Below are positions 41,300 to 52,821 of a stretch of 64,000 bases of DNA, piece by piece (the stretch's first letter is position 1; every line of letters starts with the position of its first letter). The stretch lies in NCBI RefSeq assembly GCF_003589595.1, contig NW_020654289.1:3503964-3567963 (forward strand), read 5' to 3'. Position numbers and translations under genes: made by a program. The notes below the pieces were generated by a model, which saw nothing but the letters and a program-made list of their open reading frames with translations, had not been told where the DNA came from and did no database searches. This DNA comes from Hyposmocoma kahamanoa (Eukaryota; Arthropoda; Insecta; Lepidoptera; Cosmopterigidae).

Positions 41300-42860
41300 G
41301 TTACTACAGGGTTGGATATAGTAGTATCTTCATGCCATTTGTTTATTTTCTGTGTACATGGTCCTGAATCATTGAACTTAACGGGAGTAAAATTACAGCC
41401 GTATGTAGTAAGAGGGGTTGCGACACAACATTCATGATTACGTTTCCTCCCCTCTTTTAGTGAGGTACGTATATGTAAATGCAAGCCACAGAGTAAAATA
41501 GAACAGATTGAATACGTATAATCAGTTACTGACTGTAGGTGAAATTGGATTTAGAAAGCCAGACAGAGACGGTTAATATGTGCAAAGGAGAGAACTCAAC
41601 ATTCATCTCGGTGACATAACCTCCTGATTTTCCAGTAGAAACAAAAATTCGGTAAGGAAACTTGAAGCTATAAATTTGAAATGTTCTTCTAAATCGTTTA
41701 AGGCGTGTCTTATCAACGTGTCTCGCTTGCTTTAAATGCAAAGACATGGGTGTTTGCTTTCAAAGTAGGTCGGGTTGGAGTATCGTGAATATTATGTGGT
41801 GTAACGAACGTCTCGCGAGTTCCGAATGGCTTAAAAGTAGAAGGCGTCGACATTTAAATAGGAGACAGAGGTGACAAATATCTTGGTGCCACGACTGTCG
41901 TTAATTCTTGGGAAAACGGTATTGCGACAGATAGGGAAAGGGACGATAAAAATCCAATTTGTTTTCTTATACGCCGTTTTAGGGAAGATGAATTTTTCAC
42001 GCAATAAAGGGGATTTTACCTACGTGATTTGGTTGGGACATAAATTTGAATTTATTATCTTTATGTGTATCCTCTTCTTGCTGCTAGCCGCACACGTAAG
42101 GCTATTCTGAATTGGAATTCTAGATTTTAAAAAATCACAAAATCTCTATTGATTATGAATTAATATTCAAAATTCCCACGTCTTTATAAATTATCACAAT
42201 ACTGTTCTTTTATTTCCTGACTATGTATTCAGATACTTCATATAAGAGATAGTAAATACAGAAACAATAAACAATGAATCCGGGTCGTCAAATAGCACGA
42301 TGGGTCAACTACATACTGGATAAAAGTTGAGGACAAGGCCTGGACCAGAGACGCACAGGACTAAAAAGTTTGGCAGGAGCGTAAGGCCTATACTAATACC
42401 CAGCAGATGATAATATAGGGATGAAATCGAAGCTGAAAAAAAAGAAAAGAAAATAAACAAAATTGTTTTTGTCTATAATTTTTACTATGAATTTAACGAC
42501 AGAAATGAAATAAAATGCATTTGATGGTAAGTATACGTAACCTACAGTTGTTATACTTGTGAAGTTTCTGTGGTTACAATTTTTTTACAATAAATTTTAA
42601 GTGCTTATAATGTAATCAATATGGCTGCTTGTCGCATTGCGCTCTAGTCATAAATCCAAGACGAATTCCGGATATTAAACGAAACATGATAGGCCATTAA
42701 ACTATCAAGTGTTATAGCAAATATAAGAACTGATTTAGGTCATATTATTTTTGCAAACTTTGTAAATTATGACTTTAAAATCTAATTAGCAATATAAAAA
42801 CATTTGCTATCAACACAGTGTAGCCCATTGAAATAACACACTGGGTTAATAATGGAGTGT
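41300..42860. other. No recognised gene (1.6 kb)
   Basis: Several ORFs of 60-80 residues with no motif. GCCTATACTAATACCCAGCAG at 42388 may be a SINE E end fragment. Confidence 0.45.
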
Positions 42861-42867
42861 TATCACA

Positions 42868-43045
42868 TATTTTTCTGCTCCTGTACTTTATCAAATATAA
42901 TTTCACAAACCATATCACAATGGCACTCTTTTTAGTTATGAAGCAAAATTCTATTGTCTATGGACTGAAAAAATTCATTATACTATATTCTGTTCACAGA
43001 AATATAATGAGTTTAAAAAAAGAACGTCGTATTTTTGCTAATTAA
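42868..43045 (+). repeat. Fragment of the LINE L2 3' region
   Basis: TTTTTCTGCTCCTGTACTTT, ACCATATCACAATGGCACTC, TTTTTAGTTATGAAGCAAA, CTATTGTCTATGG and AAAAGAACGTCGTATTTTTG all occur, in order and inverted, at 26840-27035. This is a non-coding or frame-broken 3' segment. Confidence 0.75.
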
Positions 43046-43785
43046 AAGAGTCTCCTTAAACACGTCACTGTGGAATTATTAAAATCCAAATTATTCTATT
43101 AAATAATATTTCAAAATGTTACATAATAGATACAAAGGCATAACTATTTTATGACAAAGAACTATTTTAAACTAATTTAAAATATAAAATATGACGCTAC
43201 TCAAACTCTCTTCTGCCTCTTGATTGGTCAAAATATACGCGGTATTTGACCAATCACGGACACTTCTATTATGTTTTATAGCGTTTCATTTGAGTTTTAT
43301 TGCCGTGGATTGTTAACAAAATGTACATTAAATATTAGCTGTGTTTCACTATTAGACAAACGTATTATTACTACAATATCATTACATAATTAGGTCTTAA
43401 AATGCTACTTATTACTTAGGCTACTCGGCGTCGGGTGGCCAAACACAGTACTAGAATTTAAACACCGTAAAATACTATTATATCCAACTTTAGGTTTACG
43501 GCAAAACTTTCAAATAAGAGCCAGTATTTTGCCGTGTCTTAAATAAACAATCTCACAATTAAACTGAGTAATAATAAAGATTGTATCTACAGTAATAATA
43601 ACTAGTGGAGCATTTTCGCAAAAAATATATGCAAATTACAATAGTAAAAACTTTATGATAATCAAAATATTGCAATCAATACAGCGACATCTCCCGTCAG
43701 TTTCTGATAGCTGCAAAGGTGCCTGGCTGCGTGAGTAACTTTATAAGTTTTTTACAAGCCGAAGAAAGCCGTCTAAAAAACTTAT
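43046..43785. other. No gene; one small inverted repeat
   Basis: GATTGGTCAAAATA at 43222 and TATTTGACCAATC ending at 43255 form a hairpin with a short loop. The rest is AT-rich. Confidence 0.45.
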
Positions 43786-43789
43786 TATT

Positions 43790-44080
43790 AAATAAATATT
43801 ACAAAGATCGAACACGGAGAAAAATTCATTCAATCCGCCTAGATTCGAACCAGCATCTTCAGCATACCGGGGCAATGCTATCCCAACTAAGCTACCGAAT
43901 GAACCAGCAGACAACGAATTTTTCTATGTGCTTGTTGCAGATCTTGGTCTTGCTTTTTTTAACGACTTTTTGCCGTTGCGCCATCTGCGAGAAATCTATG
44001 AAAGTTTTTCTTCATTCAGCCAGGTACTTTAACAACTACCAGTGTCAGACTAGATGTCGCTTCAATAATTTTAATATGTT
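43790..44080 (-). repeat. SINE C, reverse copy, degraded
   Basis: Reverse complement shows a box A region (TAGCTTAGTTGGGATAGC) and box B GGTTCGAATCT, then the TTTTTCTCCGTGTTCGATCT tail. Upstream body: GATTTCTCGCAGATGGCGCA. About 290 bp. Confidence 0.8.
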
Positions 44081-44117
44081 TATTGCCTATCACAATGTTT
44101 TAGTACTATAATATTAA

Positions 44118-44200
44118 ATTACTTTTTTGTGAAATTTCTCCACTAGTTTGTTATAATTACTAATACAAAGATCGAACACAGAGATATTTCTTTGCTTTGA
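44118..44200 (-). repeat. SINE C tail fragment
   Basis: CTCCACTAGTTTGTTATAAT, then TACAAAGATCGAACACAGAG, the tail of family C alone. It lies between two fuller copies in the same orientation. Confidence 0.75.
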
Positions 44201-44439
44201 TGACCCAGTAAGGCACATAGCGACTTTGGCAAGAAAATTAGGTCATTCATTTTGTGTCATGGACATTCTAATCTTAAATTAAACAATGACTTTAATAAGA
44301 TTTCTGAGGTTTAAGTAGTTTATTTAGTGACGTCATATCAATACTTCAAATCCCAAATGACATACCAAATAATAAACTAAAACGAACGTATTTATTCAGT
44401 TGATTTCAAGATTAGTCAGTTTTTTAATTTTTATTCAAT

Positions 44440-44725
44440 TGATATTCAATTATTTTTGTGAAATTACTCCACTAGTTTATTATAATTATTAATACAAAGA
44501 TCGATCACTCAGAAAAAATTCCTTCGATCCGGCCGGATTCGAACCGACGTCTTCAAGCTTACCGTGCCAGACGCTATACCAACTAAGCAACGGAACGAAC
44601 CAGCGGAGCTCACGAATTTTTCTATGTGCTTGCGTCGTGTCTTTGTATTTGGTTTTTCAATGACTTTTTAGTCGTAGCGCCATCTATGAGAAATCTATGA
44701 AAGATTTATCACCCAGTAAGTACCT
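44440..44725 (-). repeat. SINE C, reverse, best preserved copy
   Basis: Box B GGTTCGAATCC is at 44535-44545 and box A at about 44579-44590 on the minus strand (TTGCTTAGTTGG). The upstream body (CAAGCACATAGAAAAATTCG, TCTCATAGATGGCGCTACGA) and the far end TTGATATTCAATTATTTTTG are all present. Confidence 0.85.
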
Positions 44726-45207
44726 TTACAGTTACCAGTCAGATTAATCAGGAAGAAGATTAATCAGTGTTGTGAAATACATAACAAAAAATCAGTAGAA
44801 ATGGCTCCACCATCAAAAGCTGCCCTTGAGAGGTTAGTGGAAGTAATTTGAAATTTGGAATTAAATACTTAATACAAAAATATCAACATCACATGACTGC
44901 AGCCAGTATCTCGTACACCATTTCAGGCATTCCACCCAGGCTAAGCGTTCCACTGACCCTAGATGATTCTGGTCCTCACGGAATTACGATGATTCAACAA
45001 GCGCTTGAGGATACTATCCACAAACACTCCACTGACAACTACGATCAGTTTTAACGACTGCATGTACATCCACCCCTGACACGAGGGAGACACAGCAGTC
45101 CACGATCACCACCAAGCCTATCAGTAAAAGAACCCGTGAATTGCATTCAGGAGGCCTCCGTGTGGCACCGCAGCGGACTTTCAGCCTTCACTTATTTTAT
45201 TTTAGTG

Positions 45208-45396
45208 TAGAAACTACTCCGGAAGACATAAAGCAGCATCTATAGTCACAGCTGCGCATTAGTGGAGTATGCTGCGAGCGGCTGCCAACGCGCGGTGAGT
45301 TCGCGTCCTTCAAGCTGGATGTGCCAGCCAACAAAGTCCAGTCTGTCCGGGATTCTGGACTGTGGCCCGCCGGAGTTTCCATTAGAAAATTCAACA
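45208..45396 (+). pseudogene. LINE L1 ORF1, C-terminal domain
   Basis: Reading ETTPEDIKQHL, a stop, SQLRISGVCCERLPTRGEFA, FKLDVPANKVQSV and DSGLWPAGVSIRKF. The order (P-D---YL ... C-RL-T----ASFK--VP ... --LWP-GV-IR-F) is the conserved RNA-binding-like C-terminal domain of insect LINE ORF1 proteins. One in-frame stop; the N-terminal parts and zinc finger are not visible. Confidence 0.75.
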
Positions 45397-45418
45397 TTAT
45401 CACTTCAAAAAACTCACG

Positions 45419-46130
45419 AAGAACCTAACATTACGATCTTACATCAAAATGTACGTTCCTTTACTAGTAAAACGGCAGTACTAGATATAATTATACACAA
45501 ACACAACCCCGATATAATTGTATGTTCCGAAACATAGTGCAGAAACAATGAAATACAACGCGTGATGTTAAGTGGGTATGAGCTCGCAAATTACTACTGC
45601 CGGCCGCGCGTCCATCACGGCGGTGTAGCCTTGTTTACGAAAACAGGAATTTTATTCAGGCAAAGAACTGACCAACAGGGCCTCAATGTTGAATATCACT
45701 ATGAATTTAGTGCGATGGAATTGTATTCGGAAAATATTATTATTGTTGGTATTTATAGAACCGGAAAAGGTGATTTTAAATTATTTTTATGTTCAATTGA
45801 TAAATTATTATCAGTAAATATTTGACGAAAATAAAAGGTTAATTTTAGTCGGTGACATAAACGTGGATTATATAACTGACAACTCGGATAGGCGAAGCCT
45901 AGACCGCTTATTAAGCTGTTGTAACTCAAAAAATATTATCGATTTTCCTACACGCGAATGTGACACTTCTTTGGATTGTGGGATAGTTTCGAGCGATGAC
46001 TGTTACGTAACCGTTTCTCCGTTGGACACGCCGATAAGCGACCACAGTGCGCAGCTGTTTGCATTGTCTGTTACGCGACACAAAAATGCAAACAAATGTA
46101 CATATATACTACATCGACGTATCTTTGAAG
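45419..46130 (+). pseudogene. LINE L1 endonuclease domain (APE type)
   Basis: ITILHQNVRSFTSKTAVLD holds the first active-site motif (QN). DIIVCSET carries the metal-binding Glu; the usual following Trp is a TAG stop. Then MLSGYELANYYC, HHGGVALFTKT, IIIVGIYRTGKGDFKLF, a frameshift, ILVGDINVDYITDNSD (catalytic GD-N-D), and SPLDTPISDHSAQLF (SDH motif). All key residues are readable, but at least one stop and one frameshift break the domain. The family nicks DNA to prime reverse transcription. Confidence 0.85.
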
Positions 46131-46929
46131 AATTACCAAATAATTTCTTTTATATGGACATTTATCATTATAATTGATTTTATAACACTGACATTAGCAT
46201 TATTGAAAAATGCAGTTCATTGATAAAAATATTGACATACTATATTGATATACATTTTCGTTTAAAAAAAAATTACGATTAAAAAAGGAAACCATGCACC
46301 GTGGGTGAGTAGAGAAACACTATCATTGCATTGCAATTTATAACAATTTCTGCACAATGAAACATCAGTTTCCACACAACACGATATTAGGTAATTGCGT
46401 GCAAAACTATTCAGATTTAATAAAATCTATGAGTCTGCGCGACTGTCATGTATACAATGACAATAAGATAATGTCCACTAAAAACTCAAGTAAAGTAATA
46501 TGGCAAATCATAAACAATGAAATTTCGACTACGAATAAATCACCAAATGACGCTCAGAAACCTTGTACCAACTGATAAAATTCGAAATTGTTTCAATGAT
46601 TACTTCAAAATTAGATTTATACAGTAATTGTGACAAATCTATGTCTTTCCTATAGGTGAGTGGGATGTTCCCCAGTTCAACCTTCTAACTGTTACTTGTG
46701 ACCTATTGGAGAGCGTGGTGAAGGGAGCATTGCATTCATCAAAAACACTGGACATGTACGATATTTCCATAAGTATATTAATGTGTGTCTGGCCAGTTAT
46801 CGGGGACATACACGTAACCCTTATAAATGAAATATTTACCAAAGGTATATATCCTAACATTTAAAAATATACCTGTGTATGTCCGGTATTCAAGGGGAAA
46901 GGGATAAGACCCAGGTTGAAAACCACAAG

Positions 46930-47530
46930 CCTATCACAATAGTTCCAAACATATAAAAAAATTATAGAATCCATTATATCCACAAGCATTATGGAACATT
47001 TAGAAACAAACGTCTTATTATCCGACAGACAATTTGCTTATAGGAAAGGTAAGTCCACTACAGCTGCCGCGCAAAGTGTAGTAGATTCTATTATCACCAG
47101 CATTGATGATGGTTATAAAACAGCAGGGATTTTTTAAGACCTCACAAAAGCGTTCGATGTAATTAGGCATGAATTACTAACACAAAAATTAGCTATGTAT
47201 GGTGTCACCGGAGTTGCCCGCGATTTATTAAAATCTTTCTTAACAAACAGAAGGGAAATAGTTCAAATCTGTACGGATGGCAAAAAAACCAACTCTACCG
47301 CTGGTGATATCACCATCGGCGTCCCTCAAGGATCGGCCTTGGGTAATACGTTATTCCTGACGTTTATCAATGATCTTGCGCACTATATATCGGAGGGCTT
47401 GGTAGTTCTGTTTGTAGATCTCAGAATTGGACTGAAAGGTAACATACACGTACAGTCAGCTTTGTGAATGGTTTTCTGCAAATGGACTTATTCTAAACAC
47501 GTCTAAGTCGAACCTAGTGTTGTTCTCAGG
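46930..47530 (+). pseudogene. LINE L1 reverse transcriptase, catalytic box lost
   Basis: RKGKSTTAAAQSVVDSIITS, IFXDLTKAFDVIRHELLTQK (D in place, one stop), YGVTGVARDLLKSFLTNRRE, then TIGVPQGSALGNTLFLTFIN and DLAHYISEGLVVLFVD. Where the active site should read FADD the frame shows FVDL and skips on to CEWFSANGLILNTSKSNLVL with a frameshift. So the second and third catalytic Asp are deleted or altered. Confidence 0.85.
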
Positions 47531-47599
47531 AAGAAATCCCGTATCTTGACCAATAGTCACCTCTGCGGTTCCACTTTGCAACACATGCAAGTTCTTAGG

Positions 47600-48170
47600 C
47601 TTCACTATGGATTCAAACTTAAGCCGGAAAGGCCTTAATCAGTCTCTGTGCGAGAAACTTGGAGGTGCTACGTACGCACTGCGGAAACTACGTCACCTTG
47701 TGTCTACTGCGGTATTAAGGCAAACGTACTTTGCATACTTCCACTCATTGGTGTCCTATGGTATTACTATGTGGGGCAATTCAACTGAGTCCAAAATGGT
47801 AGTCGTTCCACCGATCGAACCATAGAGGTAATCAGTCCTGTAGAAGCCTTTTTCGAAAGCACCACGTGATGACGGCATATTCACAGTACATTCACGATAT
47901 AATTGTTTTTGTGCGTATAAACGTACATATTTACGAGTGGTGACAGGCGGAAGCCGACTATTACGTAACATAGGAACACTGAAACCCGTTGCTCATCGAA
48001 CCGAACTCGCAACGAGAAATCCGCGAGTAATCGGGCCCCGATTTTACGAACACCTAACCACAAGTCTAAAAAGTGTTACAAATGACGAAGTGTTTTGTTC
48101 CCGACTGAAAGACCTTTTATTGGATAATGAATTCTACAGTGTAGAGGAATTTCTTTTAAAGAAATTGTAA
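47600..48170 (+). pseudogene. LINE L1 post-RT tail
   Basis: GFTMDSNLSRKGLNQSLCEK, GATYALRKLRHLVSTAVLR, QTYFAYFHSLVSYGITMWGN, then after breaks RTELATRNPRVIGPRFYEHL, TTSLKSVTNDEVFCSRLKD and LLLDNEFYSVEEFLLKKL. The frames shift between 47825 and 47940. A 3' UTR of about 185 bases follows. Confidence 0.85.
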
Positions 48171-48359
48171 TTTCGGACATTTGTATTTCGAAAATAGTCA
48201 ATTTTTATTTGTGTTTTTGTAGTTCGTATTTTTCTTTTAATTATTTTATTTTATATTATTATTGTTTACATTAATGACGATCATGTTATCCCTTGACATT
48301 ATATTTCAAATTGTAATATTATGAAATGAAATAAATGATTCTATTCTATTCTATTCAAA

Positions 48360-50265
48360 GTTGGCAAAAAAATCTATGTACACTTCTATTTCCCAAAAGA
48401 TACAATAATTGCAGCATAAAATTTAGGACTCAAGTTGTTTCTTTCTGTATGATGGACACTTTCATACTTTAAAGTATTATTGAATCTTTTTATTACCTGC
48501 TTTTAAAGTTCATTTCGCTTCAAAGTGTGGTTTTTTAAAAGCTTAGCCGATTTACGTCTATATTTCCGTCTATCACCTAGCCCTAGTAATAATGTAGGGT
48601 GATATTCTGTAAGCATGACAGAATCTAATATTCCATTACGGCACGGACGCCGACGCTGCAAGCTATTATTACTCTACTGTCAACACGGCTGGTGCTCATT
48701 TTGAAAATCATCTTCTCAATAACCTTGTAATAACGGTAACGAGCATACTATTATATCTCTTATTTGTTTGTACAGTACTGTCTAACCGCATATGTTATTT
48801 AATGACAAACTTAGTATGTATTCTGTTACGATGAGTAACCTTAATGTGGTTTAGGGATTTTTTTTTCATAGTCACAGTATTCAAGTATAATATTCTGTTC
48901 ACATCGCTGGGAGCTTTGTAAAAAACATATTCTAAAACTTATATGTCCACATAGCGACTGGAAGACAACAGTAATGGTATCCAAGATATGTACGATAAAG
49001 AAATGGAGGTATAAATCAAATGACTAATGACTGTTAAAGCCCACGTTTTATCAGTCATGCAGACTACTTCTCTCTTCCCAATTTGCAAAGCTTTTGTAAA
49101 GAAACGACCATAAAATAAGTTCCATTTTGTCAATGGGCGGACAAAACCTTAATGTTTTTTAGATCGCGTTTCACAATTACTCACGGCTCTTGCCTCTCGA
49201 CAATACTTTCGTTGAAGTAAACATCTTTCGGCAATCTCGTCCTAACATTGATGTTTGCTGACGCAAACACGTTGCCTTCTAAAACTACCAACATAACCTC
49301 ATCTCTCCTGTCCCAGCCTTCAGTGTTGCTCTGAAGGATCTTGGTGAAGTTTTAGAGGTCAGTGTAAAATGGTTCTGTCCTTTTACCAGGGTTTATGGCG
49401 GAATCTAATATTCCATTATAACAGAAACGGGTTTGCGACAAGAACCATAATAGAGTGTACCTTAGGCACTTACTTTCAGTGTCATACCCTGAGATGGTGA
49501 TTATTTTACGGCAAAAGAAAGAGTTGCGTTCATAAATATGCGGACTGCTTACAAAGTTCATCTAAGTGATCTTCAAATATTGCCTAAATATCTTCCGGTA
49601 ACGTCATCAGATTGCGTCGAAAAAGAATTGTTAAACAGCAGGTCAAACGAGATTACGTACGAGCTGCGGATCGAGTTAGCAGACTTTAGCGAATATTTTT
49701 ATGTGCTTCTTGTAGATATAAAATAACCAAAAAAGTTAGGAAACAAATCCGAAAAACTTCAGAGCTAAGGGCTATTAACATAGATATGAATATGAGACCA
49801 AAGAAAAAATTCTTAATTCCTTTCTCACCATGAGAAATACATAACGTCAATAAAATACCATGCAAATATTTCGCATCTAAGGACAAAGTTCGTCAGACAC
49901 GTGAGTTAAGGGGACAAACCGCGGAGTTTAGAAACTATTCGGGATAAACGTACCTGTTTGATGACTTCCGCAATGGAATTTTAATACACAAAGGTTGTGG
50001 CAAGCGGTGGCGTAACTTAAACGTATATTATCCATGTTGCTATGATACTTTGCCTTTTGTTTGTTGTTTTGGAATTATTGTTCTCGGCACGTTGCGAATC
50101 TTATCTAAATTTCATCTATCTACTTCCAGTTTATTCTTTGGATACTTACCTGAAACAAAAAACATAGTAGTTTATAATAATAGCTGATATTAGCGAAATT
50201 ATAGACACATAGAAAATAAATTGTTTTTTCGTTTTTCAAATTAATCAACGTTTCGGACCCTTTGC
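48360..50265. other. No recognised gene (1.9 kb)
   Basis: GGCGGAATCTAATATTCCATT at 49388 and AGAATCTAATATTCCATTACG at 48621 share GAATCTAATATTCCATTA, a short direct repeat 770 bases apart. No domains. Confidence 0.45.
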
Positions 50266-50270
50266 TGATC

Positions 50271-50395
50271 TCATGGTCACGGGCGTAGTGGCAATAGCTT
50301 CTCAAACCTCAGAAGCTCTGAACGGCCCTGCAATTGTTATTTACAAGTGTTAACACCAGGCGCACGACGTGTTCGTTCCGTCACTTGGTACATAT
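50271..50395 (+). repeat. Family A repeat, 3' third
   Basis: TCACGGGCGTAGTGGCAATA, CTCTGAACGGCCCTGCAAT, CACCAGGCGCACGACGTG, CACTTGGTACATATCATC. It ends against the RTE remnant. Confidence 0.75.
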
Positions 50396-51245
50396 CATCA
50401 CGTCTGTCTCCCACTGGGGTAGGCAAAGACTATGGATCTCCACTAGCTACGCTCCTGATAAACCTCCTATGCCTATTCCACTCTCGCCAATCTCTTCATA
50501 CATGTACCCGGCCTTTTTTAAGGACATCCTCAATCTGCTTGAGATATGTTCGCCGAGGTCTACCTCTCCCCACGCTTCCACCCACATTCGCTCTATAAAC
50601 TTGTGTTATCAATCTACCAACATTCATTCTTTCTACGTGACCAAACCATCAAAGCATCCCACTCTCTATCTTTGTCACTACAATGAAGTATCTTTTATAA
50701 TTATACTGTTCGGCATTCTATCTTTAAGACTAATACCCCACATATTGCGCAAAGCTCTCATTTCTACAGCACTCACTACCATACATTAGGGTTGGGACCA
50801 GCACACCCCAATGAACAGCCAAACGCGCCTGTTTTGAGACATTCTGGTTACCCATTAAGGCATACTGGGGTCCATTCATTCGATTCCTGGTTTGCACTCT
50901 CCTCTTTCAATATCCCTTTCACAGTTACCATCGTTTGTCAATAGACTACCCAAATACATATATTATTTTACCTGTTCTGATCTTTCGCTGCCAATTCTAA
51001 TATCGCATTCTGTAACTTTCCGTTTCATCCCTTTTTCAATCGCCATCACTTTCGTCTCACTCACAATCACTCTCAATCTGTTGCAATTGTTCTGCCGACG
51101 AGGCTAGGAGTAATTGAACATTGGCATAGAGAAGGCATTTGACAAGTAACTCATTCATTCTTAATCCACATTCACTACCTTTCAAATCTAATAAACAATT
51201 GTCCGTGAACAGGTTGAACAGCCATAAAAGTAAATAAATAGCATT
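50396..51245 (-). pseudogene. RTE-like LINE, RT motif to 3' end
   Basis: Minus strand: NELLVKCLLYANVQLLLASS aligns with the RT box (-LLYADDT-LLASS), with YADD changed to YANV, then AEQLQQI. After breaks an LRNMWGISLKDRMPNS block, then MVWSRRKNECW, and a C-terminal WRSIVFAYPSGRQT end at about 50400. The same 3' end (GCCTACCCCAGTGGGAGACA) appears in the plus-strand copy at 57775-58155. Many stops and frameshifts. A 151-residue plus ORF over it is its shadow. Confidence 0.75.
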
Positions 51246-51817
51246 TATATGAGCTGTTTCTCCGCTACGTGTTCCACAACCGATTCCCAATTGAGTAGTT
51301 TATTAATTACCATAATATCGCACCTTTGGTGTAATAAGACTACATCTCAAAATGACAGCTTTTTAGGAGAGATTTTCAGCATTGTACTAACGGCTAAAGT
51401 CGACAATTTTTCAATTCTTAAATGGAATCGTTATAAAATTTCACATTATAATAATAATTTTAATTTCTTCACAAACATAATAGTTACTTTTGCATCAAAA
51501 TATAACATACACAGTCAGAGGTATTAACATTATCTTTGTAAGAGAGAGGAACCTAAACTTAGCAGAAGCTTGTAATATAGGAAACCAGATCCCTCACTTC
51601 AATTCAATTCAAATGTTTATTGCATTAAATTATTACTTACTTATTATTTCTTAATTATTACTAACATTGGAGAAGTTAATGAACAAAAATAGAAATTAAT
51701 TATTACGTTAAAGTAAGTTAATAACTCACTTTTATATAAATTACAAAAATTTAAGATACTGAATGCAAAACAAAAAATTAATTAAGAATAAAAATAAAAC
51801 CGTATAGTGTTGTTTGT
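51246..51817. other. No recognised gene
   Basis: AT-rich; the 92-residue ORF at 51249-51527 has no motif. Confidence 0.45.
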
Positions 51818-51863
51818 ATGAGTGTGTGTGTGTGTGTGTGTGTGTTTGTGTGTGTGTGTGAGT

Positions 51864-51938
<75 letters not shown>

Positions 51939-51960
51939 CGCGCGCGTGTGTGTGTGAATG
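51818..51960. repeat. (GT)n microsatellite, about 140 bp
   Basis: Almost pure GT from 51822, interrupted by TTTG, AG and GCGTGCGCGCGC units at 51843, 51861-51870 and 51935. Long enough to be highly length-variable. Confidence 0.95.
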
Positions 51961-52068
51961 CGTACGTGTATGTATACCTTACCCACTTAGGAAAAATTAA
52001 AAATAGTGACAGATCGGACGCTTCTTACTGATCACGTTTCGTAATTCCCGTGTCGCCCGGTAAACATA

Positions 52069-52272
52069 CAATGTTATTCATCACATTTGCACGTAAATAG
52101 TATGATTGCATGCAGGCTAACTTGACTATAATGCCCCAAATATAACCCTCGGGCCTTTTTTCTTCTCATTACTGACTATGGCTGTGTACAAGTCTATGTT
52201 TAGTTGGGGCATTATAGTCGAGTTAGCCTGCATGCAATCATACTATTTACGTGCAAATGTAATGAAATAATA
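52069..52272. mobile_element. Fold-back element, 56-bp near-perfect arms
   Basis: ACATTTGCACGTAAATAGTA through ACTATAATGCCCCA (52083-52138) is inverted at 52205-52260 with one mismatch. Weaker pairing extends about 12 bases outside each arm (ATGTTATTCATC against AATGAAATAATAT). A 66-base spacer separates the arms. No ORF. Confidence 0.9.
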
Positions 52273-52513
52273 TATTGCACGCACCTATATTATTTTAAGC
52301 ACACAAGTTTAATCTAGCCATTAAATGTATTTGTAGTCTGCTAATTCCATTAAATTTATTCTATTGTGCCCGAATAAATAATTATACTTTATGGTTAAAT
52401 AAGATATAAAATTTACTTCTCGAATGAATACAAATTCACTTCGCGAGAAATACAAGTTTGTACAAAGGATTCTAGTTGACAAAATGTTCTAAAAACGTAT
52501 CATCATTAACTCA

Positions 52514-52556
52514 TTTATACGTCCCACTGCTGGACACGGGTCTCCTCTCAGACGAG
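52514..52556 (-). repeat. 3' fragment of SINE E
   Basis: TTATACGTCCCACTGCTGGA, CACGGGTCTCCTCTCAG, reverse complement of the terminal part at 16270-16305. Confidence 0.65.
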
Positions 52557-52690
52557 TGTTAATGGAAAAGAAAATATAAAAACAAAATTTTGCGCTCCAG
52601 TCTAATAAGAAAAAACAAAGCACTTATAAAGAATTGTACATCGCATTCTAATAGCAATTAAATATTTAGATAATAAATAAATAATTATAT

Positions 52691-52805
52691 ATCGAGGTCT
52701 TAGGTTTTCGCGATTGTTACACATAGGAAATGAAACTATTTTTCCGGATTTAAATCGCGTATATTTGTTTTTTCAAACAAACCGACGTTTCGGGTTTCAT
52801 TTCCT
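52691..52805. mobile_element. Family B element, copy 3 (short, 14-bp target duplication)
   Basis: ATAAATAATTATAT flanks it at 52677-52690 and 52806-52819. Inside is one arm in full: CGAGGTCTTAGGTTTTCGCG, AGGAAATGAAACTATTTTTC, CAAACAAACCGACGTTTCGG, then the terminal TTTCATTTCCT of the other end. The interior is missing. Confidence 0.88.
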
Positions 52806-52821
52806 ATAAATAATTATATTT

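Larger units (their letters stand above)
44780..48356 (+). mobile_element. Near-complete but decayed LINE (family L1, Jockey/CR1-group)
   Basis: About 3.6 kb with an ORF1-like start (ATG at 44800), ORF1 C-terminal domain, endonuclease, RT, post-RT tail, 3' UTR and a (TTCTA)n tail (ATGATTCTATTCTATTC). ORF1 appears to be shortened by internal deletion. The same 3' end occurs at 8478-8905 and 1235-1395. Parts are listed separately. Confidence 0.88.

Noticed and set aside
43700..44111. 130-residue ORF as a gene
   Set aside because: It runs across a reverse SINE C copy including its tRNA-like boxes.
50334..50789. 151-residue plus ORF rich in Ser/Pro/His
   Set aside because: Antisense shadow of the RTE-like remnant; the minus strand gives the family wording.
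50892..51107. 71-residue plus ORF with Ser/Leu-rich start
   Set aside because: Shadow of the RTE RT segment on the minus strand.
51741..52000. Poly Thr-His and poly Val-Cys ORFs
   Set aside because: Both are translations of the GT microsatellite.
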